From the NCBI GenBank assembly GCA_026874595.1, contig CM049322.1, positions 43,464,840 to 43,528,839 on the forward strand: a DNA stretch of 64,000 bases, in the 5' to 3' direction. This document shows positions 23,640 through 35,150 of the stretch, in pieces. Below the pieces are notes generated by a model, which made no database searches, had not been told where the DNA came from, and saw only the letters and a list, made by a program, of their open reading frames with translations. The position numbers and the translations under genes are program-made. Origin of the DNA: Sipunculus nudus. Taxonomy: Eukaryota; Annelida; Sipuncula; Golfingiida; Sipunculidae. Every line of letters starts with the position of its first letter. The stretch's first letter is position 1.

Positions 23640-23835
23640 ACGAATGGGACCTGTTAGTCGCAGGCGTATAAGGCTTAATTATTTCCACTGGTCGCCTGGG
23701 TCAATCTCCGGCATAGCTAGTTTATGGACTGTAGTTGCCCGTCCGGGGCCACTGGTTTTTTTCTGGGTTCTCCGGTTTTCCCTACCTCTGGACACTTCCG
23801 AACCCTACCACCCGCTGGCATTGGCGTTTTAAATG
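23640..23835 (+). mobile_element. tRNA-derived SINE (GTGGTTTTCTCCGGG family)
   Basis: B-box-like GCCTGGGTCAATCTCCGGC at about 23,694-23,712 is followed by TGTAGTTGCCCGTCCGGGGC, a CTGGTTTTTTTCTGGG block, CTCCGGTTTTCC and ACCTCTGGACACTTCCGAAC. It has collinear counterparts at about 29,650 (block C) and about 51,290 (block B), so it inserted before those duplications. Confidence 0.7.
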
Positions 23836-24429
23836 TATGAATGTATTATACATTTACATCAGAAGATAGAAAGTAGACCCTTGCCTTCCTGCCTTCTACA
23901 GCGTGAAGAAAAAAACTACAATATAATATTTTACCTTGTGCACTCCAGAAATCGGTTTGCGGGAACGAACAGTTTATGAGTTCTTGACAGACCTACATGG
24001 ACATACAGACTAGCAATGCTGAGTTCTACACTATGCATTGCCCTTCGCAGAGGAGGTAACTCGTACAGGTTCACGCCATTGTATAGGGACTGTCTATATT
24101 AACAGTACATACACATTGTCAATAATATGTTTGTTATGACAAGCTTTTGGTTAATGTTGGCTGAATACAAATGTTTCCAAAACAAAACCTTGGCAAACGG
24201 ACTTCCCATACGGACAATTCGCCTGTTAATTACTTTGTTTGGCTTGTATGTAAGTAAACACAATCTATGTGTCTGTGTAACGTAAACAATCTATCACATC
24301 TATCGCAATGAGATTATGTGAACGAAGAAACACTGAAGAAACACCGGTTGGAAGATAGAAAATTCTTGATTTGCGGGAAACGGCCAGTAGTTGACATGTG
24401 CTATGTTTATGTTTTGTGCCATTGTTCTC

Positions 24430-24700
24430 ACCCATTGTTTTGGCCCACACTTCTTGATTTTTGTTTGTCTGTCTATCCCTCTTTCTGTCCCTCCGTCAGG
24501 TTTTTTCCCGTGCGATAATTTTCCAAAAGAGTACCCGATTTCACTCAATTTTGGGTCAGTGATTGCTCTCATACAAACATTGGTTGGGTTTGGTTTTGGA
24601 GTGTCTGTCTGAAAATGTATTATCACCAGCACGAAAACATAGAAAGAAAATCTTCTATTTGGTTCCCAATTCACAAAAAAAAATGATGACATGTAGAGAC
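24430..24700. repeat. Dispersed repeat, LINE 3'-end style
   Basis: GTTTGTCTGTCTATCCCTC, TTTTTTCCCGTGCGATAATT, TCACTCAATTTTGGGTCAG and GATTGCTCTCATACAAACAT resemble the CTGTCTGTCC and GTGCGATAACTTTCC style of a widespread invertebrate repeat, probably a LINE 3' end. Part of it is retained in block B (about 51,955-52,060) and it is deleted from block C. The 130-codon minus-strand frame across it is considered spurious. Confidence 0.35.
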
Positions 24701-25044
24701 TTCTTCAGGAATAAATAAAAACCAAAAAAATATTCATAAAGCAAGCATGAAAATCACAGGAAACCAAAATAAAAAGAGGCGGAAGCGGAGGACATAAATT
24801 CCACGTATTGGCTTGCTTCCACTTGTATACATCACAGAACACATGAAATCTAGCGGAGGATATTGACAGATACGTTAATGTTATAGGAAGCAATCACTGT
24901 TCTCAATATATGTTTAACATCCCTTGTATGTGAATAGGTTCCTTAAAACGAAGATGATGATGAACAGACGATTAAGACTATATGCCCTTATAAATTCGTC
25001 TTGAATTGAGAATTTCTAGGCGCTAGGTTATTAGTGTTTACATA

Positions 25045-25170
25045 GTATCAGAGCAAACTCGTCGAATGGTAAAAAGCTGGACTTTCTCCGCAGGGACCCG
25101 GGTTCGATCTCCAAGCGTGGCTATGAGAGTGGGTGGTAGTTGCCTGTTCAAGGTAAGTGGTTTTCACAAA
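25045..25170 (+). mobile_element. SINE head, truncated
   Basis: An A-box-like TCGTCGAATGGTAAAAAGC and a strong B-box CCCGGGTTCGATCTCC (about 25,096-25,112) are followed by GTTGCCTGTTCAAGG and GTGGTTTTCA. It is the same family as at 23,640 but without the CTCCGG tail. Its counterpart in block C is at 30,630. Block B keeps only the A-box side (about 52,550). Confidence 0.65.
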
Positions 25171-25943
25171 ATCAGCTATCGTATCGGTATCGTCCCTGCA
25201 TCGGTATCTGATCATCCCTGCGAGTCGAAGCATTTGTAGGCCAGAAATCAGTGAATCGGCATCTGGTTGGCTATCCGCATCCGTAGGGATTCTTTCATTA
25301 TTCATTGTAAGTCGATTATGAACAAAAAAGAGCAATGACTCGTAACCTGCTACTTATATTGTCGAATTTAATTTCGTATCGTAGGTAAAATATCGAGATG
25401 TGTATTCTATCTTTATACTCCTTAGGATATTTCTTTTGCCATGTACATGTATGTAGTTTTAACCCTTTTTACTGTTTTTTCTCTCACGAGGCTATCATAG
25501 TAGCTCTACTCTTTATATTTTTACATATTACACTTTAACATTTTTAATATTTGCATACAATGCTCTAGCTTTAACGCTTATAACCCCTTTAACTATTTTA
25601 TATCTACACCTGTAACCCCTGCATTATGTTATATTTCGCAAATTAAACATATATTCCAGATGTAAGCTCTCTAGATTGCCATGAGACTTGAATAAACTAT
25701 ACATGATGTGACCATAACAACATTGATAACGGTATCAGAGAGTGGGATATCGTCCATAATGTAAATACAATAGGGTGTTAGAAATTAAAAAATAAAATAA
25801 AATAAAAATCGAAACAGTGAAGGGTTGATATTATCAATGTTGTTTTTGTGTAATTTAACAACCAATATATAACACTTTTAAATACGTAGTATATTTATTA
25901 AGATTTCAGGAGGCGACATATTACATAAATAGACTAAGTCCAG

Positions 25944-26003
25944 GTCTGACGATAAAAACAAGGAGACAGGAATATATCCATATCAGACCAAAGGTCACCA
26001 GCG
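25944..26003 (+). other. Candidate decayed exon in block A
   Basis: A CAG acceptor-like end precedes this 60-base block, and GCG|GTAAGA, a good 5' splice-site consensus, follows it. The open phase reads SDDKNKETGIYPYQTKGHQR. In B (52,971-53,030) a better polypyrimidine acceptor (TTTTGATTTCAG) precedes a block of the same length reading ADEKIKETCLYPYQTKAQQR, but the GT is AT. In C (32,013 on) the acceptor is kept and a 5-base deletion spoils the end. No family is recognised, so this is a hypothesis only. Confidence 0.2.
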
Positions 26004-26589
26004 GTAAGAAAACACATCTAAAGAAAAAGTCACCAAAGTGACAAACTCTCATCCCGTAAAGACTGTTATATATATTCGCCCCTTAGCGGGAGGCGCTCAG
26101 CTGAAACTTCAAACGAGTCAGAGATGAATGTTGAGGAAGAAGTAACCCTTCATGGGATCCTAAAATAGACGATAAAGAAACAGTCCAGCTTCCTGGAGAT
26201 GCAGCATTTATGTCCTGTTTTCAGGTTGGGCTAACAGGCAGGTGATAAACGTATTTTTTCGTATAGAAACTCGTATAGAAACATGAAAAGTAGGCCACCA
26301 CTATTGGGTAATGTATACGGCACGTAGACTTGACGACCCGTGTGTGTATGTGTGTGAGTGGAAGAGATAGATATATAGAGATAGTGAAAGTGAGAGAGAT
26401 AGAGAGAGTTAGATTTTACTGAAGAAGAATATTTAGACCGATAAATAAAGAATAATATGAAAAAAAAGATAAACATTCGCTTAAGGTCAAAATTTTTATA
26501 ATATTTTATACAGTGTTGTGGACGGTGACTCCCAAACTATAAGTATATTTGTTGTTGGTTGGCAGAAAATCGTAAATATTGGAATTGTC

Positions 26590-26593
26590 AAAG

Positions 26594-26641
<48 letters not shown>
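26590..26641. repeat. (GA)n microsatellite in block A
   Basis: About 20 GA units. The same slot holds (TA)n plus (GA)n in block C (32,382-32,450) and several GA and AT tracts in block B (53,465-53,740). Confidence 0.95.
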
Positions 26642-26642
<1 letters not shown>

Positions 26643-26819
26643 AAATAATATAAAAGATGTGGGATCGAGGGCGAAAGAAAATAAACGAAAGGTAAAAAAG
26701 TTTAAATATCTGTAGCGCTTTTTGTTATATACATATTTTCATATTGTAAAAAAAAAAAGAAAGCCAGAACAACCAAGACGGTTAAAATAAAATGGAATTG
26801 AACAGTTCTATTGTACAGC

Positions 26820-29280
26820 CTTTCCATTTCCAGGCAACATTTCCGTCCTTCGGGCTTCCGACATCAGGTAGACCAATATTACCATTCAAGTTTGACTTAG
26901 TATGAGAAAGGAAACTTTATTCTGCTTTTAAGTAAGGTTTCGCCGTTCTTTATTTTGTGATCGTTTAATTATTCTCGATAAGAGTTTTGTTTGGCCTTCA
27001 TTAGTCATGTAAGTATAATATACAATGAAGCCTGGTATAATAATTTATTATTTATTTTATCACTAAATAACCACTCTGGCGAGCCGAGCCACGAAGATGC
27101 CAGTCTGGAAGAAAGAACTAGACATTAATGTGTTCATAAATACATTATGTTTTGGATCTCTTATGCCATTCAGTACTTTTTTACGGCGAAATGTCCGCCC
27201 TATAGAGTCATTAATAGGCTTAGCGCCATCTGATCCAGGTGTTTCTATTTTAGTTTGAAGTCTTTATAATAGGAAAATACAATCACCTGGGAGGGCTTCA
27301 GCCGTTAAAGCACCAAACCCAATATGTATTATTTCTAAAACGTCGGCACAGATAAGAATAAAGTGGCGGCTAACTACAACAGATCACATCTTGAGATTTT
27401 AATATACATTAATAGTGTTTTATTCTAAATTGGGTTCTCAGAGGAGGAGCGAATTCCAAATCATATGCATATAACACAGGAAAGGGGACTGACTTTTATT
27501 TAAACTTTTTATTATACTGACTTATTTAAATGATGTTTAACGCTGAAATAGAGGTCCCAGGCTCCACGAAGACCTCTGCAATGGTGAAACAGTATATCGA
27601 TCATCATATTTGAAACTGTATTTTAATGCATATTAAACAATATGTGTTTGAGCAAATGGAAAACTACTGCCCAAAATAAGGATGAACATCTGAATTTCCT
27701 GTATAAAAATCCTTGATGATGCTAATTTTTGCATCAAGAAAGGCCGCCTTGCTGTTAGCGTCTACATAATGGAATAAACAGTGAAATACATCTGCTTTGA
27801 CACACTGTTATCTACCGAAATAATAAAGACATGAGCAACGGTGTCACAAAATGAAAGCTATACTTGCTGTGAGAATGAATAAAACTGTGTACGGACCCCA
27901 ACAATTATTTATACAAGGAAAGGGAAATATTATGTTTAAACCTTAGTTGGTCATTTAGTTTGTCTGTAAACAACTTCAATAGTTTCAATAGGATTTTGAT
28001 AAAATTTTGTTTGATTGACGTCTGTGAACAGAGAATCGCCTAGTTTGCGAAGCCCTGTGTGTTAAGAGCGCCTTAGTGCAATATACCCTGACGGCATCAC
28101 GTGACCACATATTCGCTGTAATGGCGCGTGGTCTAGAGCAGGTAAAACTCCTTTTAAAATTTGAAATACAGCCGGTAAAAGACACAGCCAGACAATATAG
28201 TGTACATCATATGGAAGAGCGAATATAAGGACTAGTTGGTAAAAACCACGCCAAATGAGACAACTTTTCGATACATTAGTTAAACTTTCCTTTCACATAT
28301 TCCTTTTACATTATATACATGCGTAAACCTTTGAAACATATACAATTGAAACACTCGGGGAACCTTTGTTTCGTTTGAGACGCTTAACGTGGCCAGGTAA
28401 GACAAAACATCACCGTTTGTTGATTTTTTACCGAGAGCATCGTTTGGTATACCTTTAAATTTGTATACCAAAAGAATACCAAGAATATTAACTTTTGGTT
28501 AAAATTATTGAAAGACGTTCGATTTACATATCGCGTGGACGAAGTGACGGTTTTTCCGTCTTTTTTTTTAATTTATGCAGTGTGCGAAAATTGCTTGCTG
28601 GCAGCGTTATCTATGTTAAAATATTTTTTTCTATTCAAGCTATCTGAAGGGTGTCACTGTGAAGCACCAATGTCGCCCCTTATTGCATTTCGCACGTTTG
28701 AAAAGCTTACGTGACCTAGTCATAGGTCTCTCAACTACTTTCATCATGTCCAGCGTTAAAGAATAATGACGCGTTCTCTCCTCTGGCATAAGAGAGTCAA
28801 CCTAAATTCCAAAGTGGCACCACATGCATGGTCGAAACGTGGGTAGTTAATCTAAATCATGGAGTGAATTGATTGGTCAGTTTTGACTGATCCTGGTCGC
28901 CTACATTTATCATTTGACTCACATTTGACGACCAAAATATGATTGTTAACCTTCTTATAATACCAGCAATGTGAAAAAAAATATTAATGTTAATATTGTT
29001 ATATATCTCTGCAAGTTTATTGTACTCCGAACTGAACACAGACATGTTTTCCCACCGGTTGGTTGATAATTAAACCAAGAATCAGACATTAAGGTAGATA
29101 CGGGATCTATAATTCAGTTTGTACCTTCTCATATAATCCTAAGTGTTAGTGTTTTAAGTCCTAGACTTTTGCTAAAATAACTGGTTGTTGTGACCACAAC
29201 AATGTGGATTATGTCGGTCTAGTTGAGATGATGACTGGATGGTATTTGGAACAATATTGAAACGAACTTATTGTTTATCG
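26820..29280 (+). repeat. Basic array unit, copy within block A
   Basis: The unit starts near CAGGCAAC(A/G)TTTCCGTCCTTC, passes GGCGAGCCGAGCC (27,078), CCGCCCTATAGAGTCATTAA (27,198), CATCACGTGACC (28,095), CGCACGTTTGAAAAGC (28,690) and ATAATTCAGTTTGTACC (29,108), and ends where TCCGGCCTTTCGTTCG (29,302) begins the next unit. Corresponding markers recur through the array to the right end of the window. No protein, RNA or transposon hallmark was found in it. Confidence 0.8.
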
Positions 29281-29649
29281 TTATGTATTCCAAGATACAT
29301 ATCCGGCCTTTCGTTCGTCTGATATCGGTAGACCATTAATGGGGTTTGAGACAAGGCGCATTATTCTGCTTCCCAATAAGAATTCGCAATACCAAATGTT
29401 TTTTTTTAATTTCCTTCGGTAATATTGTTCCCTGGACTTTAAAGTTTGTCCGATACAAACAATATACAACTGAGCACTCTGTTGTCACCTTAAAAAAAAT
29501 AATGCTACTTAAAAACCTTAACAAATCAATGAAAGATTACTTTCTATTGAAAAGTGTCTATGAATAATATAAAAAATACCTGCTGGTAGATCAAGCTAAG
29601 GTTATATCTACCAAGGATAAATACATTTAACACGAATGGGACCTTGTAA

Positions 29650-29830
29650 GACGCAGGCGTATAATGCTCAGTTTTTTTTCTTGGCGCCCGGGTTAGATCG
29701 CCGGCGTGGCTACTAGAAAGGATTGTAGTTGCCTGTCCGAGGCTAGTGGTTTTCTCTGGGTTTTGCGGTTTTCTTCACCTCTGGACACTACCGAACGCTA
29801 AAACCCGTTACCATGGAAAGTTATAAATGT
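29650..29830 (+). mobile_element. SINE, block C copy
   Basis: B-box GCGCCCGGGTTAGATCGCCG (about 29,684-29,703), then GTAGTTGCCTGTCCGAGG, GTGGTTTTCTCTGGG, GCGGTTTTC and CCTCTGGACACTACCGAAC. It is collinear with 23,640 and 51,290. Confidence 0.7.
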
Positions 29831-30300
29831 ATGGACGTGATATACATTTAAGTCAGAAGATAGAGAGTAGAGTCTTGCCTTGCTGCCACCTACAGAGTGA
29901 GGACAGAACTACAATTTAATGTTTTGCCTTGTGCATTCTAGAAAACGGTTTGCGGGAACGAACAGTTTATGAGTCCTTGACAGACCTACATGGACATACA
30001 GATTACCAATGCTGAGTTCTACACTATGCCATGCCCTTAGCAGAGGAGGTAACTCGTACAGGTTCACGCCATTGTATAGGGACTGTCTATATAAACGGTA
30101 CATACACATGTACAATAATATGTGTGTTATGACAAGCTATTGGTTAGTTTTGGCTGAATACAATTGTTTTCACAACAAAACCTTGGCATTCGGACTTCCA
30201 ATACCGACAATTCGACGGTTAGATACGTTGTTTGGTTTTGTGTGTAAGAAAACACATTCCAAATGTCTGTCTAACGTAAACGAGGTATCACATCTATCGC

Positions 30301-30316
30301 GGGGGGGGGGCGGGGT
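30301..30316. repeat. G run
   Basis: Ten consecutive G, one C, then four G, at a site where block A has only a short CGCAATGAG. This is a homopolymer expansion specific to block C. Confidence 0.9.
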
Positions 30317-30629
30317 AACATGATATAGAATCACAGATTTGAAGAAAGAAAAATCTTGATGAACGCGATACGGCACGTAGTGCTATATATATGTTTTATG
30401 CCATTTTTCTCATCCAGTTTATTTTTAATTGTATAGATCACAGAGCACATTGATTTAGCAGGAAATATTGAAAGATGCGATCATATTTTTGGAGAAATCA
30501 CTGTACTTTATAAATATATTTAACATACCTGGTATGTTAATAGGTCTATTTAAATGAAGATCAATATAAAAAGATAAGTCTGGTAACTGGAATTTCTAGG
30601 CGCTAGGTTAACGGCAATTCAAAAGTGGT

Positions 30630-30765
30630 ATCAGAGCAAATCAGTCGATTGGTAGAACGCTTCGCTTTCTCCGTAGAGACCCGGGTTCGATCTCCAAGCT
30701 TGGCTGTGAGAGTGGGTTGTAATTGTCTGTCCAAGGTCGGTGGTTTTAAAAAAAATAAGCTATCG
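30630..30765 (+). mobile_element. SINE head, block C copy
   Basis: An A-box-like GATTGGTAGAACGC and a perfect B-box core GGGTTCGATCTCC (about 30,682-30,695), then TTGTCTGTCCAAGG and GGTGGTTTTA. It is the counterpart of 25,045-25,170. Confidence 0.7.
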
Positions 30766-31097
30766 TATCTGTATCGTCCCTGTATCGATATCTGATCATC
30801 CCTGTAAAGCGAAACATTGTAGGCCAGAAATCGGTTAACCGGCATCTGATTGGCTATCCGCAACACGATCAACCAATGGGAGGGATTCGAATATGAACAA
30901 GGAAGAGCAATGATCCGTGACCTAAACTTCGATGCTACTTATATGTGTCGTATTTTGTTTCGTATCGTAAGTGAAGTATCGAGATGTGTATTGCATCCTC
31001 GTACTCCTTATGATATTTTTTTGTGCAAAATATATGTAAGTATCTAGTTTAAGCCCTTTTTACGTTTACTTCTCTCACGAGGCTACTATTTTAGCTC

Positions 31098-31629
31098 TAG
31101 AGCACGCTACCGAGGGAGCGGAAATCTTGCGCTTCTAAAGAAGCAACTGATTTTCACGCTGCCAGCTTTGACCGTTTATGATATATTTAGACACCAGATG
31201 GCGGTTCGTTGTCCGTTGAAAAAAAAGTGCGTATGATGTGACAAGCAGCCAACCAGATGCCGATAAACAAACACTCGACAGGCATCCTGGCTCCGCCCAT
31301 AGCTGCGCTTCAAGCGCCGCTTGATGAGAGTTTATGGTCGAATTTTAATTGCTCCCTCTGTATTCTTGCATCATCGACCGATTCGATTATGACATTTTGA
31401 CTGTGTAAGCGTAGCCATGTATCTGTTGTCTGCAGAACTGAAACCAACCAGCGAGGTGTGCACGCAGCCTTTGTTTTTACGTTTCGTTTGAATTACAACT
31501 CACCGGCCGGGCATCCTATGTGCCCAAGGCCCTAAGCAAACCACATCTGGGGCAAATTTCTCTGAGCCTGTGGCCTGTTCAGACGGGTACCGGGGCGATA
31601 AGCTGTCACTCAAAACAAAATGAACATGA
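31098..31629. mobile_element. Insertion unique to block C
   Basis: Block C departs from A at about 31,097 and rejoins near 31,640 (CACACCTGTAACTCCTG). The inserted 532 bases are markedly more GC-rich than the neighbours and are flanked by TTAGCTC at 31,091-31,097 and 31,630-31,636, a possible 7-bp target-site duplication. No terminal inverted repeat, polymerase III box or coding frame is evident. About 120 bases present in A next to the site are also missing from C, so insertion with deletion is possible. The element class is unknown. Confidence 0.5.
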
Positions 31630-32379
31630 TTAGCTCCTTGTATTCACACCTGTAACTCCTGTATTTGGTTATATTTTGTAAATTAAACATATATTGCACA
31701 TTTCAATTCTAAGGATTGACAACAGACCTCAGTAAACTATACCAGATGTGACCATCACAACATTGATAAAGGTACATCGCCATAATGTAAATACAATGGG
31801 GTGTCAGCAATGATCTCTAATACAATAATAATCCGAGTAGAGAAGGATCGATGTTATCAATTCTTTTTTTACCAACCTCTATAAGTAGTACTTTTATATA
31901 TTAAAGAGGTAACATGTTATCAATTCTGTTTTTTTTATTCACCACCCTATAAATAACACGTTTAAATACTTAGGAGGTGCCATATCACTGCAATAGTCTA
32001 ATTTGAGTTCAGGGCTGACGATAAATACAAGGAGACAGGAATATATCCATATCAGACCAAAGGTCAACAGTGAAAACAGATCTGAAGAAAAAGTCATCAA
32101 AGTGACAAACTCACATCCCGTAAAGGATGTAATAAAGATTCAACCCTTAGCGGGATGCGCTCAGCTGCAACTTCATTGGATCTTAAAATAGACGATAAAG
32201 AAACGCTTCAGTTTCCGGGAAGATGCAGCGTTCATGTCCTGTTTTCCGGTTGGGCTAACACGCAGGTGATAAACGTATTTTCTTTCGTAGACTAACTCAA
32301 AAGTGAAAAGTAGGTCACCGCTATTCGGTAATGTACACGGCACGTACTTTTTCACGTGTGTATGTGTGGTAGGAGGATC

Positions 32380-32381
<2 letters not shown>

Positions 32382-32449
<68 letters not shown>

Positions 32450-32450
32450 G
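32382..32450. repeat. (TA)n-(GA)n compound microsatellite
   Basis: About 17 TA units run into about 15 GA units, in the slot occupied by (GA)n alone in block A. Confidence 0.95.
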
Positions 32451-35150
32451 AACAAATAATATAAAATATGTGGGATCGATAATAAAAAAAAAAGAAACGA
32501 AAGGTAAAAAAGTATAAATATCTGTGACGCTTTTTGCTATATATATAATTTTTCATATTGTAGAAAAAGAGAAAGCCATAACAACCAAGATGGTTAAAAA
32601 AGGGACCGAACTGTTTTATTATACAGGCTTTCGGTTTCCAGGCAACGTTTCCGTCCTTCGGGCTTCCGACATCAGGTAGACCAATATTACCATTTAAGTT
32701 TGACTGAGTTTGAGAAAGGAGACTTTATTCTGCCTTTAAGTAAGGTTTCGCCATTCTTTTTTTTTAGTGAACGTTTAATTATTCTCGATAAGAGTATTGT
32801 TTGGACTTACATTTGTCTGATAAGTATAATATACAATGAAGTCTGGTATAATAATATATTATTTACTTTATCACTAAATAACCACTCTGGCGAGCCGAGC
32901 CACGAAGATGCCATTCTGGAAGAAAGAACTAGACATTAATGTGTTCATAAATACATTATGTTTTGGATCTCACATGCCATTCAGAACTTTTTACAGCGAA
33001 ATGTTCGCCCTATAGAGCCATTAATAAGCTTAGTGCCATCTGATCAAGGTATTTCTATTTTAGTTTGAAGTCTTTATAATAGGAAAATACAATCACTTGG
33101 GAGGGCCTCAGCTGTTAAAACAGGCAACCCGATCGATATATTATTTCTAAATTGTCGGCACAGAGTAGAATTAGGTGGCGGCTCACAACAACAGATCATA
33201 TCTTGAGATTTTAATATAGATTAATTGTGTTTTATTCTAAATTGGGTTCTCGGAGGAGGAGCGAATTCCAAATCATATGCATAAATCACAGTAAAGGTGA
33301 CTAACTTTCCTGATTTAAATGACGTTGAACGCTGAAATACAGGTCCCCGGCTCCAGTAAGAACTCTGCAAATGTGAAACAGTATATCGTTCACGAAATAA
33401 ATGTATTGGTTGCCTGGAAATAGTGAAAACGGTACCATATTTGAATCGGTGTTATATTGCTTATTAAGCAATATGTGTTTGAGCAAATGGAAAACCACTG
33501 CCAAAAATTAGGATGAAAATCTGATATCCCTGCATAAAAATCCTTGCATGATTGGAAATTCTGGATATGTGTTTTTGTATCAAGAAAGTCCCCCTTCCTG
33601 TTAGCGTCTACATAATGAAAGAAAATAGTGAAATACATCTTGTTTGGCACACTGGTATCTACCGAAATAATGAAGATTTGAGTAATGGTGTCACATAATG
33701 AAATCCATACTTGTTGTGGGAATGTATAAATGTGTACGGACCCGGACCATTGTTTATACTAGGGAAGGGAAAAATTATGTTTAAATCTTAGCTGGTCCTT
33801 TAGTTTGTCTGATAGCAACTTAACTTCAATAGTTTTAATAGGATTTTGATAAAATTGTGTTTGATTGGCGTCCGTGAATAGGAAATCGCCTAGTTTGCGA
33901 AGCACTGTGTTGGAAGAGCGCTTTAGTACAATATACGCTGACGGCATCACGTGACCATAATTCGCTCAACTGCTGCATGGTCTAGAGCATACAGAAAGCC
34001 TTTAAACATTTGAAATACAGACGGTAAAAGACACATCCAGACAATATAGTGTACATCATATGGAAGAGCAAATATAAGGACTAATTGGCAAAAACCCCGC
34101 CAAATGAGACAACTTTTTAATGCACTATTTATACTTTCCTTACACATATTTCTTTTACATTATATACCTGCATACCTTTGTAACATACACAATAAAACAC
34201 TCAGGGAACCTTTGTTTCATTTGAGACGCTAACGTGGCCAGGTAAGACAAAACATCACCGTTTGTTGTTTTTTTAACCAGACCAACGTTTGGTATACCTT
34301 TAAATTTGTGGGATTTATTTTCTAGGAAACATTGATCATTAACTTTTGGTTAAAATTCTTGAAAGACGTTCGATTTACATATCGCGTAAACGTCAGAACG
34401 TTGTTCCGTCTTTTGTCATTTATGCAGTGTGCAAAAATTGCTTGCTGGCAGCGTTATCTATATTAAAATTATTTTTCTATTCAAGCATCTGAAGGGTAGC
34501 ACTTAAAGCACCAATGTCGCCCCTTATTGCATTTCGCACGTTTGAAAAGCTTACGTGACCTAGTCATAGGTCTCTCAATTATTTACATCATGTCCTGCGT
34601 TAAAGAATAATGACGCGTTCTCTCCTCTGGCATAAGAGAGTCAACCTAAATTTCAAAGTGGCACCAGATGCATTGTCGAAACGTGGGTAGTTAATCTAAA
34701 TCATGGAGTGAATTGATTGGTCAGTTTTGACTAATCCTGGTTGCCTACATTTATCATTTGACTCACATTTGACGACCAAAATATGATTGTTTACCTTCTT
34801 ATAATACTAGCAATGTGAAATAAAAACATTCATAAATGTTATTATCGGTATATATCTCTGCATGTTTCTTGTACTCCGAACTGCATGCAGATAGGTTTTT
34901 CCACTGGTTGGTTGATAATTAAACCAAGAAACAGGCAAAAAGGTGGCGACAGATACGGGATATATAATTCAGCTTTTACCTTCATATGTAATCCTTAGTG
35001 TTAGTGTTTTAAGACCTAGACTAACGCTAAAATATCTGGCTGTTGTGACCACAACAATGATGGTAATGTCGGTCTTGTTGGGGTGACGGCTGGATAGTGT
35101 TTGGAACAATATTGAAACGAACTTATTGTGTATCGCTATGCATTCCAAGA

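Larger units (their letters stand above)
18150..29280 (+). repeat. Duplicated block A
   Basis: This block is collinear with block B (about 46,920-56,150), and its right half (about 23,480-29,280) is also collinear with block C. Shared anchors include CTATATGAGCGGCTGT (18,270 and 47,042), GACAAACCGGTGCTT (19,085 and 47,838), GAGGGTGCAGA (22,134 and 48,611), GAGGTAACTCGTACAGG (24,053; 30,045; 51,661), CAAGGAGACAGGAATATATC (25,958; 32,028; degenerate in B) and GGCGAGCCGAGCCACGAAGA (27,078; 32,890; degenerate in B). Divergence is substantial, with many indels. No gene is shared between copies, so this is duplicated non-coding DNA carrying element relics. Confidence 0.85.
29281..35150 (+). repeat. 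Duplicated block C
   Basis: A tandem direct copy of about 23,480-29,280, displaced by about 5.9-6.0 kb. It carries the same internal order: SINE, GAGGTAACTCGTACAGG segment, SINE head, candidate exon, microsatellites, then a full basic unit (32,626-35,150). Relative to A it lacks about 400 bases (A 24,430-24,810) and has gained an insert at 31,098-31,629. No gene is present. Confidence 0.85.

Noticed and set aside
24300-24692. 130-codon minus-strand open frame
   Set aside because: It lies over a dispersed LINE-style repeat. In block B the equivalent is quickly interrupted and substitutions are not silent-biased.
25097-25113. Functional tRNA gene
   Set aside because: The A- and B-box pair belongs to a SINE head; no cloverleaf with paired acceptor stem could be drawn. 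The same holds for the heads at 14.8, 30.68, 36.1 and 59.55 kb.
32003-32191. 62-codon open frame reading GLTINTRRQEYIHIR
   Set aside because: It depends on a 5-base deletion private to block C. In A and B this phase is stopped, so the alternative phase was reported as the exon candidate instead.
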